Source: Myxococcales bacterium
GTDB lineage: Bacteria > Myxococcota_A > Polyangia > Polyangiales > Polyangiaceae
Assembly: GCA_903642325.1 (NCBI GenBank)
Contig: CAHJWM010000010.1
Coordinates: 59,152-123,151, forward strand
Length of the DNA: 64,000 nt
Direction: 5' to 3'
Each line of letters opens with the position of its first letter. Positions within the stretch are counted from its first letter, which is position 1. Below the pieces are notes generated by a model that saw only the letters and a program-made list of their open reading frames with translations, was not told the origin of the DNA and did not search any database. Positions 33,638 through 41,999 of the stretch are shown in pieces. Both the position numbers and the translations under genes were made by a program.

Positions 33638-33804
33638 CGCAGGACTCTACACTCGGCCGCGCCGTCCGAACACACGAGCCGGTTGCCTCCGGCGGAGCTC
33701 GTAAGCTCGTGTGGGGGGAAGCATGCCCTGCACCGTGCGGAGGCCTCCGTGTCCGTCGGGTTCTTCTTGAACGCCGGATGGCAACGAACTCTGTAGCAGC
33801 CACA
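33625..33804 (-). other. Cys-rich open frame without a start codon
   Basis: Reading leftward from just after a TGA at 33807-33805, this frame encodes about 59 residues with eight or nine Cys in spaced pairs (CHPAF, CRAC, CSDGAAEC, CRQ). It ends in TGA that overlaps GTG 33628 of the outer-membrane gene as GTGA. No ATG, GTG or TTG opens it, apart from a GTG that would give only 17 residues. It may be a decayed gene or chance. Confidence 0.25.
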
Positions 33805-33829
33805 TCAACGGTGCTAAGACCGGCCCGCG

Positions 33830-34435
33830 ATGATCAGTAGAGGCACCCCTTTGATATTGGGCTCAGCCTCGCCGCGACGCCGGGAAATCCTGAGTGGGCT
33901 CGGTCTGTCGATTCGCGTCGAGCCGGCGGACATTCCCGAGCAGGTCGGGGCGGGGGAGGGCCCGCTCGAGTACGTCGCGCGCATCGTCGCTGAAAAGCTG
34001 AACGCGGTCGCCGGTCGCGTATCGGATCCGTATGCGGGGGTGCTGGTCGCAGACACGGTGGTCGTCATCGATGGCGATGTGCTGAACAAGCCGGAGGGAA
34101 TCGCTGGCGCCGTCGGTCTGCTCGAGCGCATCGTCGGTAGGACGCACACGGTGTATACGCGCTATGCAGTCAGCGTAGCGGGCGAGCCCGCGGTCGCTGC
34201 GGTCTCCCGCACGGTGGCTACGGAGGTGACGTTGCGGTCCGCATCCGCGCAAGAAATCGCGCGCTATGCCGCGAGCGGTGAGGGCTTGGACAAGGCCGGC
34301 GCCTACGCGGCACAGGGCCTGGGTGCTTTTTTGATCGAGCGCATCGCTGGGTCGTATAGCAACGTGGTTGGGCTGCCTGCGTGCGAGGTGGTGCTGGACC
34401 TGCGCGCGCTCGGGCTGCTCGGCGCCTTCCCTTGA
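33830..34435 (+). CDS. maf: Maf-family nucleotide pyrophosphatase
   Basis: 201 residues. Maf proteins hydrolyse non-canonical or modified nucleoside triphosphates and can delay septum formation. Signatures: LILGSASPRRREIL at the N-terminus, VLVADTVVVIDGDVLNKP with the catalytic Asp, and YAAQGLGAFLIERIAGSYSNVVGLP near the end, cited as GLGAFLIERIAGSYSNVVGL. All are intact. It begins at ATG 33830 and ends five bases before the glycosyltransferase gene, so the two are probably cotranscribed. Confidence 0.93.
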   Translation: MISRGTPLILGSASPRRREILSGLGLSIRVEPADIPEQVGAGEGPLEYVARIVAEKLNAVAGRVSDPYAGVLVADTVVVIDGDVLNKPEGIAGAVGLLERIVGRTHTVYTRYAVSVAGEPAVAAVSRTVATEVTLRSASAQEIARYAASGEGLDKAGAYAAQGLGAFLIERIAGSYSNVVGLPACEVVLDLRALGLLGAFP

Positions 34436-34439
34436 GCCG

Positions 34440-35888
34440 ATGTCGAGCCGGCTAGCCGTGAGCAAACACGCGGTGGCAGAGCGCGATTCCGGCCGCCCTG
34501 CGAGCGACGCGTGGTGGCTCGCCGCGCTCGCGCTGGGGACGCGCGCCCTCATTCTGATCTGGGCCAAGGACCGCTTCCCGCCGACCGATGACGGAATATT
34601 TTATCACCAGCTTGCAGCGCGGATTGCCCACGGCTCCGGTTACACCTGGCTGTGGCCGGACGGCGCCGTGACGTATGCGGCGCACTACCCCGTTGGCTAC
34701 CCGGCTCTGCTTTCCGTCGCGTACGCCGCTTTCGGCGCAGAGCCACTGGTGGCCATGGTCTTCAACGCACTCTTGGGGGCGTGTGCGGCATTTGCGGCGC
34801 AGCGCGCCGTGCTGGAGACCGGCACGCGCGCCCAAGCGTTCCTCGCGGCGCTGTTGATCGCGCTTCATCCGGGCTTGGTCTTTTATACACCAGCGTTGAT
34901 GACCGAAGGCGTTAGCGCGGAGCTACTGGTGATTGCGGCGTGGTTGACAGTGCGCGTGAGCACGAGTGCCGGTGCGGGTGTCGGATTTCGACTGGTCGGG
35001 CTCGGGGTTTGCGCCGGAGCGCTCACGCTGGTGCGACCGCAGCTTCTGATCATGGCCCCGGTGTTTGGTTTTTTCTCGCTCAATTCAGGCAAAACCCGTT
35101 ACCCCCGGCGGGCGTTGCGCGCGCTCTCGACCACGCTCGTCGCGCTGGCTCTTTGCCTGCCGTGGACCGTTCGTAATTGCATGCGGATGGATCGTTGCAT
35201 CTTCGTCAGCGCCAATGGCGGTTGGAATCTGTTGATCGGCGCGGCCCCCGAGGCAGACGGCGCTTGGATTCCGCTGCAGGGCGCGAGAGTGCCGCCGGAG
35301 TGCCGCACGGTCTTTGGTGAGGCGGAGAAGGACCGCTGTTTCGGGCGCGCCGGGCTCAGCCAGATCCGTAGTCACTTGGGCCGGTTTCTGGCGCGTGCAC
35401 CCCGCAAGCTATCGCTGACGTTCGATTACTTCGGTGCGCCCGGTCACTACCTGCATAGCTCCAACGCGAATGCGTTCGATGACACACGCAAGCTCGAGCT
35501 CGGAGCCTTGGAAACGGTTTGGGAGCGGCTGGTCGTATTGCTCGCGATCACCCAGGCGGCGACCCGCGGATCGGTGCGTCGGTCGTTGCGCCTGGGTCTG
35601 GGCCTCGCCGCCGCCCTGTGCGCCCTCACTCGTGCCGGTTGGCTTGCGCATCTGGGCTACGTGCTCACGGTCGCGTGCGCCGGTAAGGAGTTATGGAAGC
35701 GGCCGCTGGACGCGCTGGCGGCTTGTCTCGTGCTCGTCACCGCGGCCACCCACGCGCTCTTCTTCGGCGCGGGCCGTTACGGCTTCGTGTGTGCGGGCCT
35801 GCTCTGCCTCGTCGCCCCCGGCCCAAGCCCGAGTCGGTGGCCCTGGCCATGGAAGCGAGCGCGCGCCGCGAGCGCCACCGATGTTTGA
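34440..35888 (+). CDS. GT39/PMT-type membrane glycosyltransferase
   Basis: 482 residues, starting at ATG 34440. About ten hydrophobic spans in the GT-C layout. The first outer loop has FPPTDDGIFYHQLAARIAHG and HYPVGYPALLS, the D-x-x-Y...P-x-GYP pattern of ArnT/PMT-2 enzymes. It should use a polyprenyl-phosphate sugar at the outer face of the inner membrane. It lacks the long C-terminal beta domain of the other GT39 gene at 11818. The acceptor is unknown. Confidence 0.78.
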   Translation: MSSRLAVSKHAVAERDSGRPASDAWWLAALALGTRALILIWAKDRFPPTDDGIFYHQLAARIAHGSGYTWLWPDGAVTYAAHYPVGYPALLSVAYAAFGAEPLVAMVFNALLGACAAFAAQRAVLETGTRAQAFLAALLIALHPGLVFYTPALMTEGVSAELLVIAAWLTVRVSTSAGAGVGFRLVGLGVCAGALTLVRPQLLIMAPVFGFFSLNSGKTRYPRRALRALSTTLVALALCLPWTVRNCMRMDRCIFVSANGGWNLLIGAAPEADGAWIPLQGARVPPECRTVFGEAEKDRCFGRAGLSQIRSHLGRFLARAPRKLSLTFDYFGAPGHYLHSSNANAFDDTRKLELGALETVWERLVVLLAITQAATRGSVRRSLRLGLGLAAALCALTRAGWLAHLGYVLTVACAGKELWKRPLDALAACLVLVTAATHALFFGAGRYGFVCAGLLCLVAPGPSPSRWPWPWKRARAASATDV

Positions 35889-35985
35889 CGAAGGCCGTGC
35901 GCGCCGGCCCGTCCACCTAGGCCGTGAGTCTTTTGACAGCCCAGCCCATAAACGGCGATACTCTCGGGAAAGGAGTCTTTGCCGA

Positions 35986-36249
35986 ATGCCGCTGATCGAG
36001 ACCGAAGAAGCTGCTCGCCGCCTGGCTCGCGCCATCGCGAGTGATTTGTCTCTCTATAACGAGGAGAAAATCATTCGTGGCATCGAAGGGGACTCCTTGT
36101 TCGAGCAGCTCGGAGAGGAGATCGAAGAAGGGCGCGCCCTGTTCAAGAGTCGTGTCTCGCCAGATCTTTATCACCGTAACTTTTACGATCGTGCGCTGGT
36201 GGATATTTTGGTCAAGTCCAAGGGCCACATCAAGAGCAAGATCTGGTAG
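35986..36249 (+). CDS. small hypothetical protein
   Basis: 87 residues from ATG 35986, which follows a good AAGGAG by ten bases. It is helical and charged (ETEEAARRLARAIASDLSLY, LFEQLGEEIEEGRALFKSRV, ALVDILVKSKGHI) without signal peptide or Cys. The balanced amphipathic helices and strong ribosome-binding site indicate a real gene. It lies 36 bp before the pseudouridine synthase. I do not recognise the family; cytosolic. Confidence 0.72.
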   Translation: MPLIETEEAARRLARAIASDLSLYNEEKIIRGIEGDSLFEQLGEEIEEGRALFKSRVSPDLYHRNFYDRALVDILVKSKGHIKSKIW

Positions 36250-36285
36250 CGGCGGCGCGCGCTTTATCTGCCCGGCTAGGCTTCC

Positions 36286-37248
36286 GTGGCCACACACTCA
36301 TTCGTTTTGGCCGAAGGGCAGCGTCGCGAGCGACTGGATAAAGTCCTCGCGCGGCTCAGCCCGGAGGTGTCACGCGCTACTGTGCAGCGCTGGATAGAAG
36401 AGGGCCGCGTGCTCGTTGACGGTAAGCCGTGCCGCGCGCGAGACAACGTGAGCGCCGGGAACCGAATCGAGCTCCGTCCTGGTCCGCCGCTACGCAGTAG
36501 CGCCGACCCAGACCCGAGTGTGGTGCTGGACGTGCATTACGAAGACGAGCACCTGCTCGTGGTCAACAAGCCCTCGGGGCTAGTCGTACACCCGGCGCGC
36601 GGGCACCGAAACGGGACGCTCGTGAATGGCCTCTTGGCGCGCCCGGGCTTCGAGCTCGTGAGCGCCGACCCCCGTGACGAGCAGGGCTCACTCCGTCCTG
36701 GCATCGTACATCGGATCGATAAGGACACGAGTGGCCTCTTGATGGTGGCTAAAGACGAGCCGACCCGCGAAGGTCTCAAAGCGCAGCTCGCTCGACACAG
36801 CGTGGAGAGAGTGTACCTGGCCCTAACGTGGGGCGTACCGACGCTGACCACGATTTCGTCATTACATGCCCGCGATCCCAAGTCTCGGCTGCGCTTTACG
36901 TCACGCGGGTCCACCGGACGCACTGCCGTCACGCACGTGCACGTGCGCGAAAGTCTGGCAGGAGGTCGCGCGGGGTTCATCGAGTGCCGGCTCGAGACGG
37001 GGCGCACGCACCAGATCCGGGTTCACCTCAGCGAGCAAGCGAAGACGCCGCTCTTGGCCGATGCGCTGTACGGGAAAACTTCTGTGTCGCCGGAGCTAGC
37101 CAACATCGCAACCAGGCTCGGCCGGCAAGCGCTCCACGCCGCCGTGCTCGGCTTCATCCATCCGGCGAGCGGGCAACCGATGCGTTTCGAGGCTTCTCCG
37201 CCCGACGATTTTGCTCACGCGCTGGCCGAGCTTCGCGCGCTCGGCTGA
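36286..37248 (+). CDS. RluA-family 23S rRNA pseudouridine synthase (RluD-like)
   Basis: 320 residues from GTG 36286. The N-terminal S4 RNA-binding domain (RERLDKVLARLSPEVSRATV, RVLVDGKPCRARDNVSAGN) is followed by the catalytic domain with HRIDKDTSGLLMVAKD, where Asp145 is the nucleophile, and by RTHQIRVHLS. The S4 domain and overall length fit RluD (23S positions 1911/1915/1917), but RluC is hard to exclude. It ends six bases from the convergent leucine-rich-repeat gene. Confidence 0.9.
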   Translation: MATHSFVLAEGQRRERLDKVLARLSPEVSRATVQRWIEEGRVLVDGKPCRARDNVSAGNRIELRPGPPLRSSADPDPSVVLDVHYEDEHLLVVNKPSGLVVHPARGHRNGTLVNGLLARPGFELVSADPRDEQGSLRPGIVHRIDKDTSGLLMVAKDEPTREGLKAQLARHSVERVYLALTWGVPTLTTISSLHARDPKSRLRFTSRGSTGRTAVTHVHVRESLAGGRAGFIECRLETGRTHQIRVHLSEQAKTPLLADALYGKTSVSPELANIATRLGRQALHAAVLGFIHPASGQPMRFEASPPDDFAHALAELRALG

Positions 37249-37254
37249 AGCGGG

Positions 37255-38169
37255 TCAGAGATGCAGGCGTGTCCCGAAGCGTTTGCGGAGAGAAGCCGCG
37301 CCGCGGGTCCCGATGTCGTTGCCGTAGAGCTCGATCACTTTCAGGTGTTTGAAGTAAGCAGACTGGGCCAGCGCGAGCGCGCCTGCATCGCCGATGCCGT
37401 TGGCGCATAGGTCCAGGGTGGTGAGCGCGCTCAAGCCTGCGGATTTGGCCAGGGCCTGCGCTCCCTGGTCGCCGGCGTTGTTGCCGGATAGCGCGAGCAC
37501 GCGCAGTGAGCCGAGGCGCGGGGAGTCCGCTAATGCTTCGATGCCGCCCGGGCCGATCTCGCAGCCCAACAAATAAAGCGCCTCGAGCGGAAGGGTGCTT
37601 CGGGCCAGCGCGCGGGCGCCCGCGCCGCCGATGGCGTTCATACTCAGGTCGAGCGAGCGCAGGCGCGTGGCGGTTGGCGCGGCCAGCGCGCTTGCGCCAC
37701 TTTCTGCGATCGAGTTGCCGCTGACGTTGAGCGTTTCCAGGCCGGTCAATGTGGACGAGCGCGCGATGGCCTGCGCCCCCTCGTCGCCGATATCATTGCC
37801 GCCGAGGTCGAGATCACGTAAGACCCCGAGCTGCGCCGACGCGGCCAAGGCGCGAACGCCTTCGCTGCCAAGGTCATTGTCACTGACGTCCAGCAGGCTC
37901 ACATGCGCTAAATCCGGGCTGCCGGCGAGCAAACGGCCCAGCGCCGGGCCCAGGCCTTTGGTCGCTAGATTCAGCTCGCGTGCGCCGCCCAAGCCGGAAC
38001 GCAACTGACGTGCGAGCTCCGCCAGGGAGCCCCGGTCCTTGCCTCCGAGCTCGGGACCCGCAGGCAGCGCGTTATCCGCTGGGCGGGTCGCTTCCGGCGC
38101 GGCGCCCCCGCAGCACACACAGTAACCCCCCAGCACCAGCCGCCAAATTCGCGGCCCGCTTCGCATCAT
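37255..38169 (-). CDS. exported leucine-rich-repeat protein (RNase-inhibitor type)
   Basis: 304 residues, starting at ATG 38169, which overlaps the preceding stop as ATGA. A hydrophobic N-terminus ending in GGYCVCCGG may be a signal peptide, perhaps a lipoprotein one. Nine or so LRR units follow, each near 24-28 residues, with the form L-x-x-LDLxxNxIGxxGAxALA (LRDLDLGGNDIGDEGAQAIA; LRSLDLSMNAIGGAGARALA; LTTLDLCANGIGDAGALALA). Such arcs bind proteins. The target is unknown. The gene is coupled to a small membrane protein. Confidence 0.85.
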   Translation of the reverse strand: MMRSGPRIWRLVLGGYCVCCGGAAPEATRPADNALPAGPELGGKDRGSLAELARQLRSGLGGARELNLATKGLGPALGRLLAGSPDLAHVSLLDVSDNDLGSEGVRALAASAQLGVLRDLDLGGNDIGDEGAQAIARSSTLTGLETLNVSGNSIAESGASALAAPTATRLRSLDLSMNAIGGAGARALARSTLPLEALYLLGCEIGPGGIEALADSPRLGSLRVLALSGNNAGDQGAQALAKSAGLSALTTLDLCANGIGDAGALALAQSAYFKHLKVIELYGNDIGTRGAASLRKRFGTRLHL

Positions 38170-38402
38170 GAGCGCAGCTTTCGCGCGCGTATGTAAAAAT
38201 AGCCGATCGTGACCATGAGTAGGGCCGCGCCTAGGAGCGCAATCGACCACGGTGACGCGGCATACCTGCCGCGAGCCAGGCCGGGCGGCGGCCGCTCCGC
38301 GACGAAGCCATTCCGCGCCACTGACACGTCGGATGACGAGCCCCCGCCGGCGGTCGAGCTCGATGACGCGCTCGAAAGACCCTGTTCGGGGCGAAAACGC
38401 AT
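38166..38402 (-). CDS. small protein with one C-terminal membrane span
   Basis: 78 residues. The N-terminal 50 are Ser/Gly/Pro/Arg-rich and the C-terminus holds one span (WSIALLGAALLMVTIGYFYI) followed by RARKLRS, suggesting a C-in membrane anchor. It is ATGA-coupled to the LRR gene, which argues that it is real. Low complexity makes homology hard to judge. It could anchor or help export the LRR protein. Confidence 0.5.
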   Translation of the reverse strand: MRFRPEQGLSSASSSSTAGGGSSSDVSVARNGFVAERPPPGLARGRYAASPWSIALLGAALLMVTIGYFYIRARKLRS

Positions 38403-38527
38403 GCTGCGCTTGGCTTACACGTGCGTTCTTGGGCCGGCAACCGCCGCGCCAGGCAAGCCTCAATCAATGCTGGAGCCGTGCTAGAAGCCGGGGCTTCACC
38501 CCGGATTCGAACGCTCAGAAAGCTGAC

Positions 38528-39544
38528 GTGACCCCAAACGACACCGCCTCCTCATCGAACGACACCGAGCTACTCCTGGCCTGCGAGCGTGGTTTTGCCA
38601 AGCTAAAAAGCGAGGTTGCGCATGCCGTGGTCGGCCAAGACGAAGTCGTCGAGGCCCTACTCATCACGCTGCTCGCTCGCGGCCACGCTCTGCTCGTGGG
38701 GGTCCCGGGCCTAGCCAAAACCCTGCTGGTCAGCAGCCTTGCTCGTGCGCTTGGTCTGAGCTTCGGTCGCGTGCAGTTCACGCCGGATCTGTTGCCGGCC
38801 GATATCACCGGCACGGACGTCTTGAACGAAGTAGAGAAAAACGGCTTGGTTCGGCGCGAGACCAGCTTCATGGCGGGCCCCATTTTCAAGAATTTGGTGC
38901 TGGCCGATGAGATCAACCGCACGCCCCCGAAGACTCAGGCCGCCCTGCTGCAGGCGATGCAAGAGCGCCGCGTGACGGTGGGTGTCGTGACCCACGCGCT
39001 GCCGGACCCATTCCAGGTGTTCGCGACCCGCAATCCGATCGAGCAGGAGGGCACGTACCCATTGCCTGAAGCACAGTTGGACCGCTTTTTGCTCGAGGTC
39101 CATGTGGAATACCCGTCCGAAGGCGAAGAGCTCGAGATTGCGCGCCGCACCACCTCGGGGCGGGAGCCCGAGCTCTCATCGGTGGTCGACCTAGAGCAGG
39201 TGCGCGCCTTTGGGGCACTCGTGCCGCGCATCCCGATCACCGACGAAGCCGTACGTTTTGCTGTCGCCTGCGCGCGCGCCTCGCGCCCGGGTTTGACCTC
39301 TGCGCCCGCCGAAGTGACCCAATACGTCCGCTTCGGGGCTGGTCCGCGCGGCAGTCAAGCGCTGGTCATCGCCGCCAAGGCGCGGGCCGCGCTGCGCGGG
39401 GAGGCGGCTGCCGATTTAGATGACGTGCGCGAGCTAGCGCTGCCCGCGCTTCGGCACCGCTTGGTCCTCGGCTACCGCGCCGACGTGGACGGCGTCCGCG
39501 ATCGCGATGTGGTGGCGGCAATCGTCAAGAGCGCCAAGATTTGA
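38528..39544 (+). CDS. MoxR-family AAA+ ATPase
   Basis: 338 residues from GTG 38528. Walker A is GVPGLAKT, Walker B LVLADEINRTPPKTQAALL, and sensor 1 lies in FATRNPIEQEGTYPLPEAQL, all typical of MoxR. MoxR ATPases act as chaperones for maturation or assembly of protein complexes, usually with VWA-domain partners coded next to them. Here no VWA gene follows; instead the stop overlaps a possible start of an acyl-carrier-protein gene. That pairing is unusual. Confidence 0.9.
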   Translation: MTPNDTASSSNDTELLLACERGFAKLKSEVAHAVVGQDEVVEALLITLLARGHALLVGVPGLAKTLLVSSLARALGLSFGRVQFTPDLLPADITGTDVLNEVEKNGLVRRETSFMAGPIFKNLVLADEINRTPPKTQAALLQAMQERRVTVGVVTHALPDPFQVFATRNPIEQEGTYPLPEAQLDRFLLEVHVEYPSEGEELEIARRTTSGREPELSSVVDLEQVRAFGALVPRIPITDEAVRFAVACARASRPGLTSAPAEVTQYVRFGAGPRGSQALVIAAKARAALRGEAAADLDDVRELALPALRHRLVLGYRADVDGVRDRDVVAAIVKSAKI

Positions 39545-39555
39545 TTGTTACGGCC

Positions 39556-39819
39556 ATGGATCAGTCCGAGCTGAAGTCTAAAATCAAACGCGCCCTGCTC
39601 GAAGAGCTAGATCTGCGTGGGCGCACGGAAGCAGATATCGATGATGCCGCGCCTTTGTTCGGTGATGGGCTTGGTCTCGACTCGCTAGATGCGCTGCAAT
39701 TGGCTATGGCGATCGAAGAGCGCTTCGGCGTGACCATGCCCGAGGGCGAAGCGAGCCGAGCTATTTTCGCTTCGGTGAACGCGATCGCGGCTCACATCAC
39801 CCGCGAGAAAGCGGGGTAA
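39556..39819 (+). CDS. acyl carrier protein
   Basis: 87 residues from ATG 39556; TTG 39541, overlapping the MoxR stop, is a possible earlier start. The phosphopantetheine site is Ser43 in GLGLDSLDALQL. Flanking helices (LKSKIKRALLEELDL; LAMAIEERFGV) complete the four-helix ACP. It carries acyl or polyketide chains on a thioester. It ends two bases before the first ketosynthase, so both belong to one pathway. It has its own divergence from a typical fatty-acid ACP (DSLDA in place of DSLDT). Confidence 0.9.
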   Translation: MDQSELKSKIKRALLEELDLRGRTEADIDDAAPLFGDGLGLDSLDALQLAMAIEERFGVTMPEGEASRAIFASVNAIAAHITREKAG

Positions 39820-39821
39820 AC

Positions 39822-41999
39822 GTGGCCGGGCGTGAGCGCATTGCGGTCACGGGGCTCGGCCTAGTGTGTTCGCTCGGCCTCGCCCGAGAACAATCGTTCG
39901 CTCGGCTGTGCGCCGGCGAGCGCGGGATTGGCCCCCTCCGCTTGTTCGAGTCGCGGGGCCTCAAATCGCACATCGCCGCGGAAGTGTCCGGTTTGGATGT
40001 GGCGGAGATTGGCGCTCGTGGAGAGGACTGGTCGCGCAGTGATGCGATGGCCTTCCTCGCGGCTCGTGAGGCGCTGAGCCACGCTGGGCACGTTCAGGGC
40101 GCGGAGCTGAGCTTCGCCCTCGGCGGCACCACGGGCGGAATGTACGAGACCGAGCGCGCGCTTCAGCAGCTTGCGGCGAGCGGGATCATGCCCCATGACG
40201 CGCGTCGCTTACTGGATTTTCCGTTGGCGGTGAGCCTGGAGCGGGTGTCGCGCGCGCTCGGCTCGGTCACGCAATCGGCGACCGTGTGCAGCGCTTGCTC
40301 GAGTGGCGCAGTCGCGATTGCGCTCGGCGCATCCTGGTTGCTCTCGGGTCGCGCCGCACGCGTCGTCGCCGGCGGCGTGGATAGCCTGTGCCAGCTCACC
40401 TTCGCCGGTTTCAACGCGCTCGGCGCGGTAGATCCGGAGCCTTGTCGTCCATTCGATGTCGGGCGCGCCGGTCTGACCCTGGGCGAGGGCGCGGCTTGCT
40501 TGGTTTTGGAGCTCGAATCGAGCGCGCGGGCGCGAGGCGCGCCGATCATCGCTTTTCTGACTGGCTGGGCGGTGGCCTCGGAGGCCCATCACGTCACGCA
40601 CCCCGAGCCGAGCGGTGAGCGCGCCGCCGCCGTATTGGGAGCGGCATTGCGCGTCGCCGCGCTCGAGCCGCGAGACGTTGGCTACGTGAACGCGCACGGG
40701 ACGGGCACGATCCAAAACGACGCCATGGAGGCGCGGGCGCTGCAGCGCGTTTTCGGGTCGGACCTAGCAGGCTTGTGGGTCTCGTCGGCCAAGGCACAGC
40801 TAGGCCACACCTTGGGCGCGGCGGGCGCGATCGAGGCCGCGATCACTGCGCTCAGCGTCAGCCGTGGTTACGTCCCACCCATGGTCGGGCTGGTGCAGCC
40901 CGAATCGAGCGAGCTTCGTTTTGTCCGTTCCCCGAATCAACGCGCAGATCTCCGGGCGGCTTTGTCGAGCTCGTTTGGCTTCGGGGGGGCCTGTGCCGTG
41001 CTGGCCTTCGAAGCACCCAGTGCGGAAGCTCGAACGTTGTCTCGAACGGTTTTCTCGCCGGTGGTGATCTCGGGCGCGGCGAGCCTCGGAAGTCGCGGCT
41101 TGCTCGGAGGACGTGACGGCTCGAGCTATCTCGTGCCGAGCGAGCCGAGCGCTCCGCCACCCGAGCCGCTCGACTTGCTGGACCAAGAGCGCTCACGCCG
41201 CTTCGGCCGAGCATCCGCCTTGGTCGTGGCTTGTTCGGAGCATGCATTGCGTGACGCAGCGCTCGAGCCGGCGGGGACGGGCTTCGTGGGGGGCAGTGCT
41301 TTCGGCGATGTGCAGCGCTCGGTTCGCTTTCTGCAAAAAGTGCTCGGGCAGGGACCAAGATTTGCGAGTCCGGCGGAGTTTCCGCAGCTGGTCGCCTCCA
41401 CGGGCTCGGGCAACGCTTCTATTTATCTCGGCCTGACCGGGCCCTGCTTGTCGGTGAGTGAGTTTGGGACGAGCGGAGAATCCGCGGTTTCGGTGGCGAT
41501 CGCGCTGATCGAGCTCGGCCTTGCTACGGCCGTGGTGGCGGGGTCGGGTGAAGCGCGGGATGCGATCGTAGACGCGGTGCTGGGCGGAGTAGTGGGCGCG
41601 CCCCGCAGCGAGGGCGCGGGGTTCGTGGTGCTCGAAGCGCTGAGCGCTGCTCGGTCACGCGGGCGAGTGCCACTCGCCCGCGTGACCGAGCACCGCGCGC
41701 TCCGCGGCGACCCGGGGCCGACCCTGTCGGCGCTGAGCGGCCCGCCGGAACGCGCGTGCGTGATTAGCGGCTTTCTTCCCGCCGCCGTCGCAGGTGCGCT
41801 CGCACGCTCGGCCTGGCGCGACGTTCGAACGCACGTCATCCCCGCGCTGCTCGGGTTCCACGAAGCCATCGGCGCGGTCGCGCTTTCGATAGCCGTCTCC
41901 GAGGTGGCGTCGGGGCACGCCCAACAAGTGCTGGTCGTCACGGGCGACGTCGATACATTTTATCTCACCCGCTTGGAAGCCTACGAGGAGCACGCATGA
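39822..41999 (+). CDS. two-part beta-ketoacyl-ACP synthase with degenerate second KS domain
   Basis: 725 residues from GTG 39822. The first 405 form a full KAS with nucleophile Cys159 (VCSACSSGA), His292 (NAHGTGT), Lys324 and His329 (SSAKAQLGHT), and FGFGGACAVL near the end. After a linker, residues about 465-700 repeat the N-half of a KS fold (GTGFVGGSAFGDV; GPCLSVSEFGTSGESA; ATAVVAGSGEA), but the Cys position is Gly549. So it is an active condensing enzyme fused to a dead, chain-length-factor-like half domain. It follows the ACP gene and is ATGA-coupled to the next ketosynthase. Confidence 0.88.
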   Translation: MAGRERIAVTGLGLVCSLGLAREQSFARLCAGERGIGPLRLFESRGLKSHIAAEVSGLDVAEIGARGEDWSRSDAMAFLAAREALSHAGHVQGAELSFALGGTTGGMYETERALQQLAASGIMPHDARRLLDFPLAVSLERVSRALGSVTQSATVCSACSSGAVAIALGASWLLSGRAARVVAGGVDSLCQLTFAGFNALGAVDPEPCRPFDVGRAGLTLGEGAACLVLELESSARARGAPIIAFLTGWAVASEAHHVTHPEPSGERAAAVLGAALRVAALEPRDVGYVNAHGTGTIQNDAMEARALQRVFGSDLAGLWVSSAKAQLGHTLGAAGAIEAAITALSVSRGYVPPMVGLVQPESSELRFVRSPNQRADLRAALSSSFGFGGACAVLAFEAPSAEARTLSRTVFSPVVISGAASLGSRGLLGGRDGSSYLVPSEPSAPPPEPLDLLDQERSRRFGRASALVVACSEHALRDAALEPAGTGFVGGSAFGDVQRSVRFLQKVLGQGPRFASPAEFPQLVASTGSGNASIYLGLTGPCLSVSEFGTSGESAVSVAIALIELGLATAVVAGSGEARDAIVDAVLGGVVGAPRSEGAGFVVLEALSAARSRGRVPLARVTEHRALRGDPGPTLSALSGPPERACVISGFLPAAVAGALARSAWRDVRTHVIPALLGFHEAIGAVALSIAVSEVASGHAQQVLVVTGDVDTFYLTRLEAYEEHA

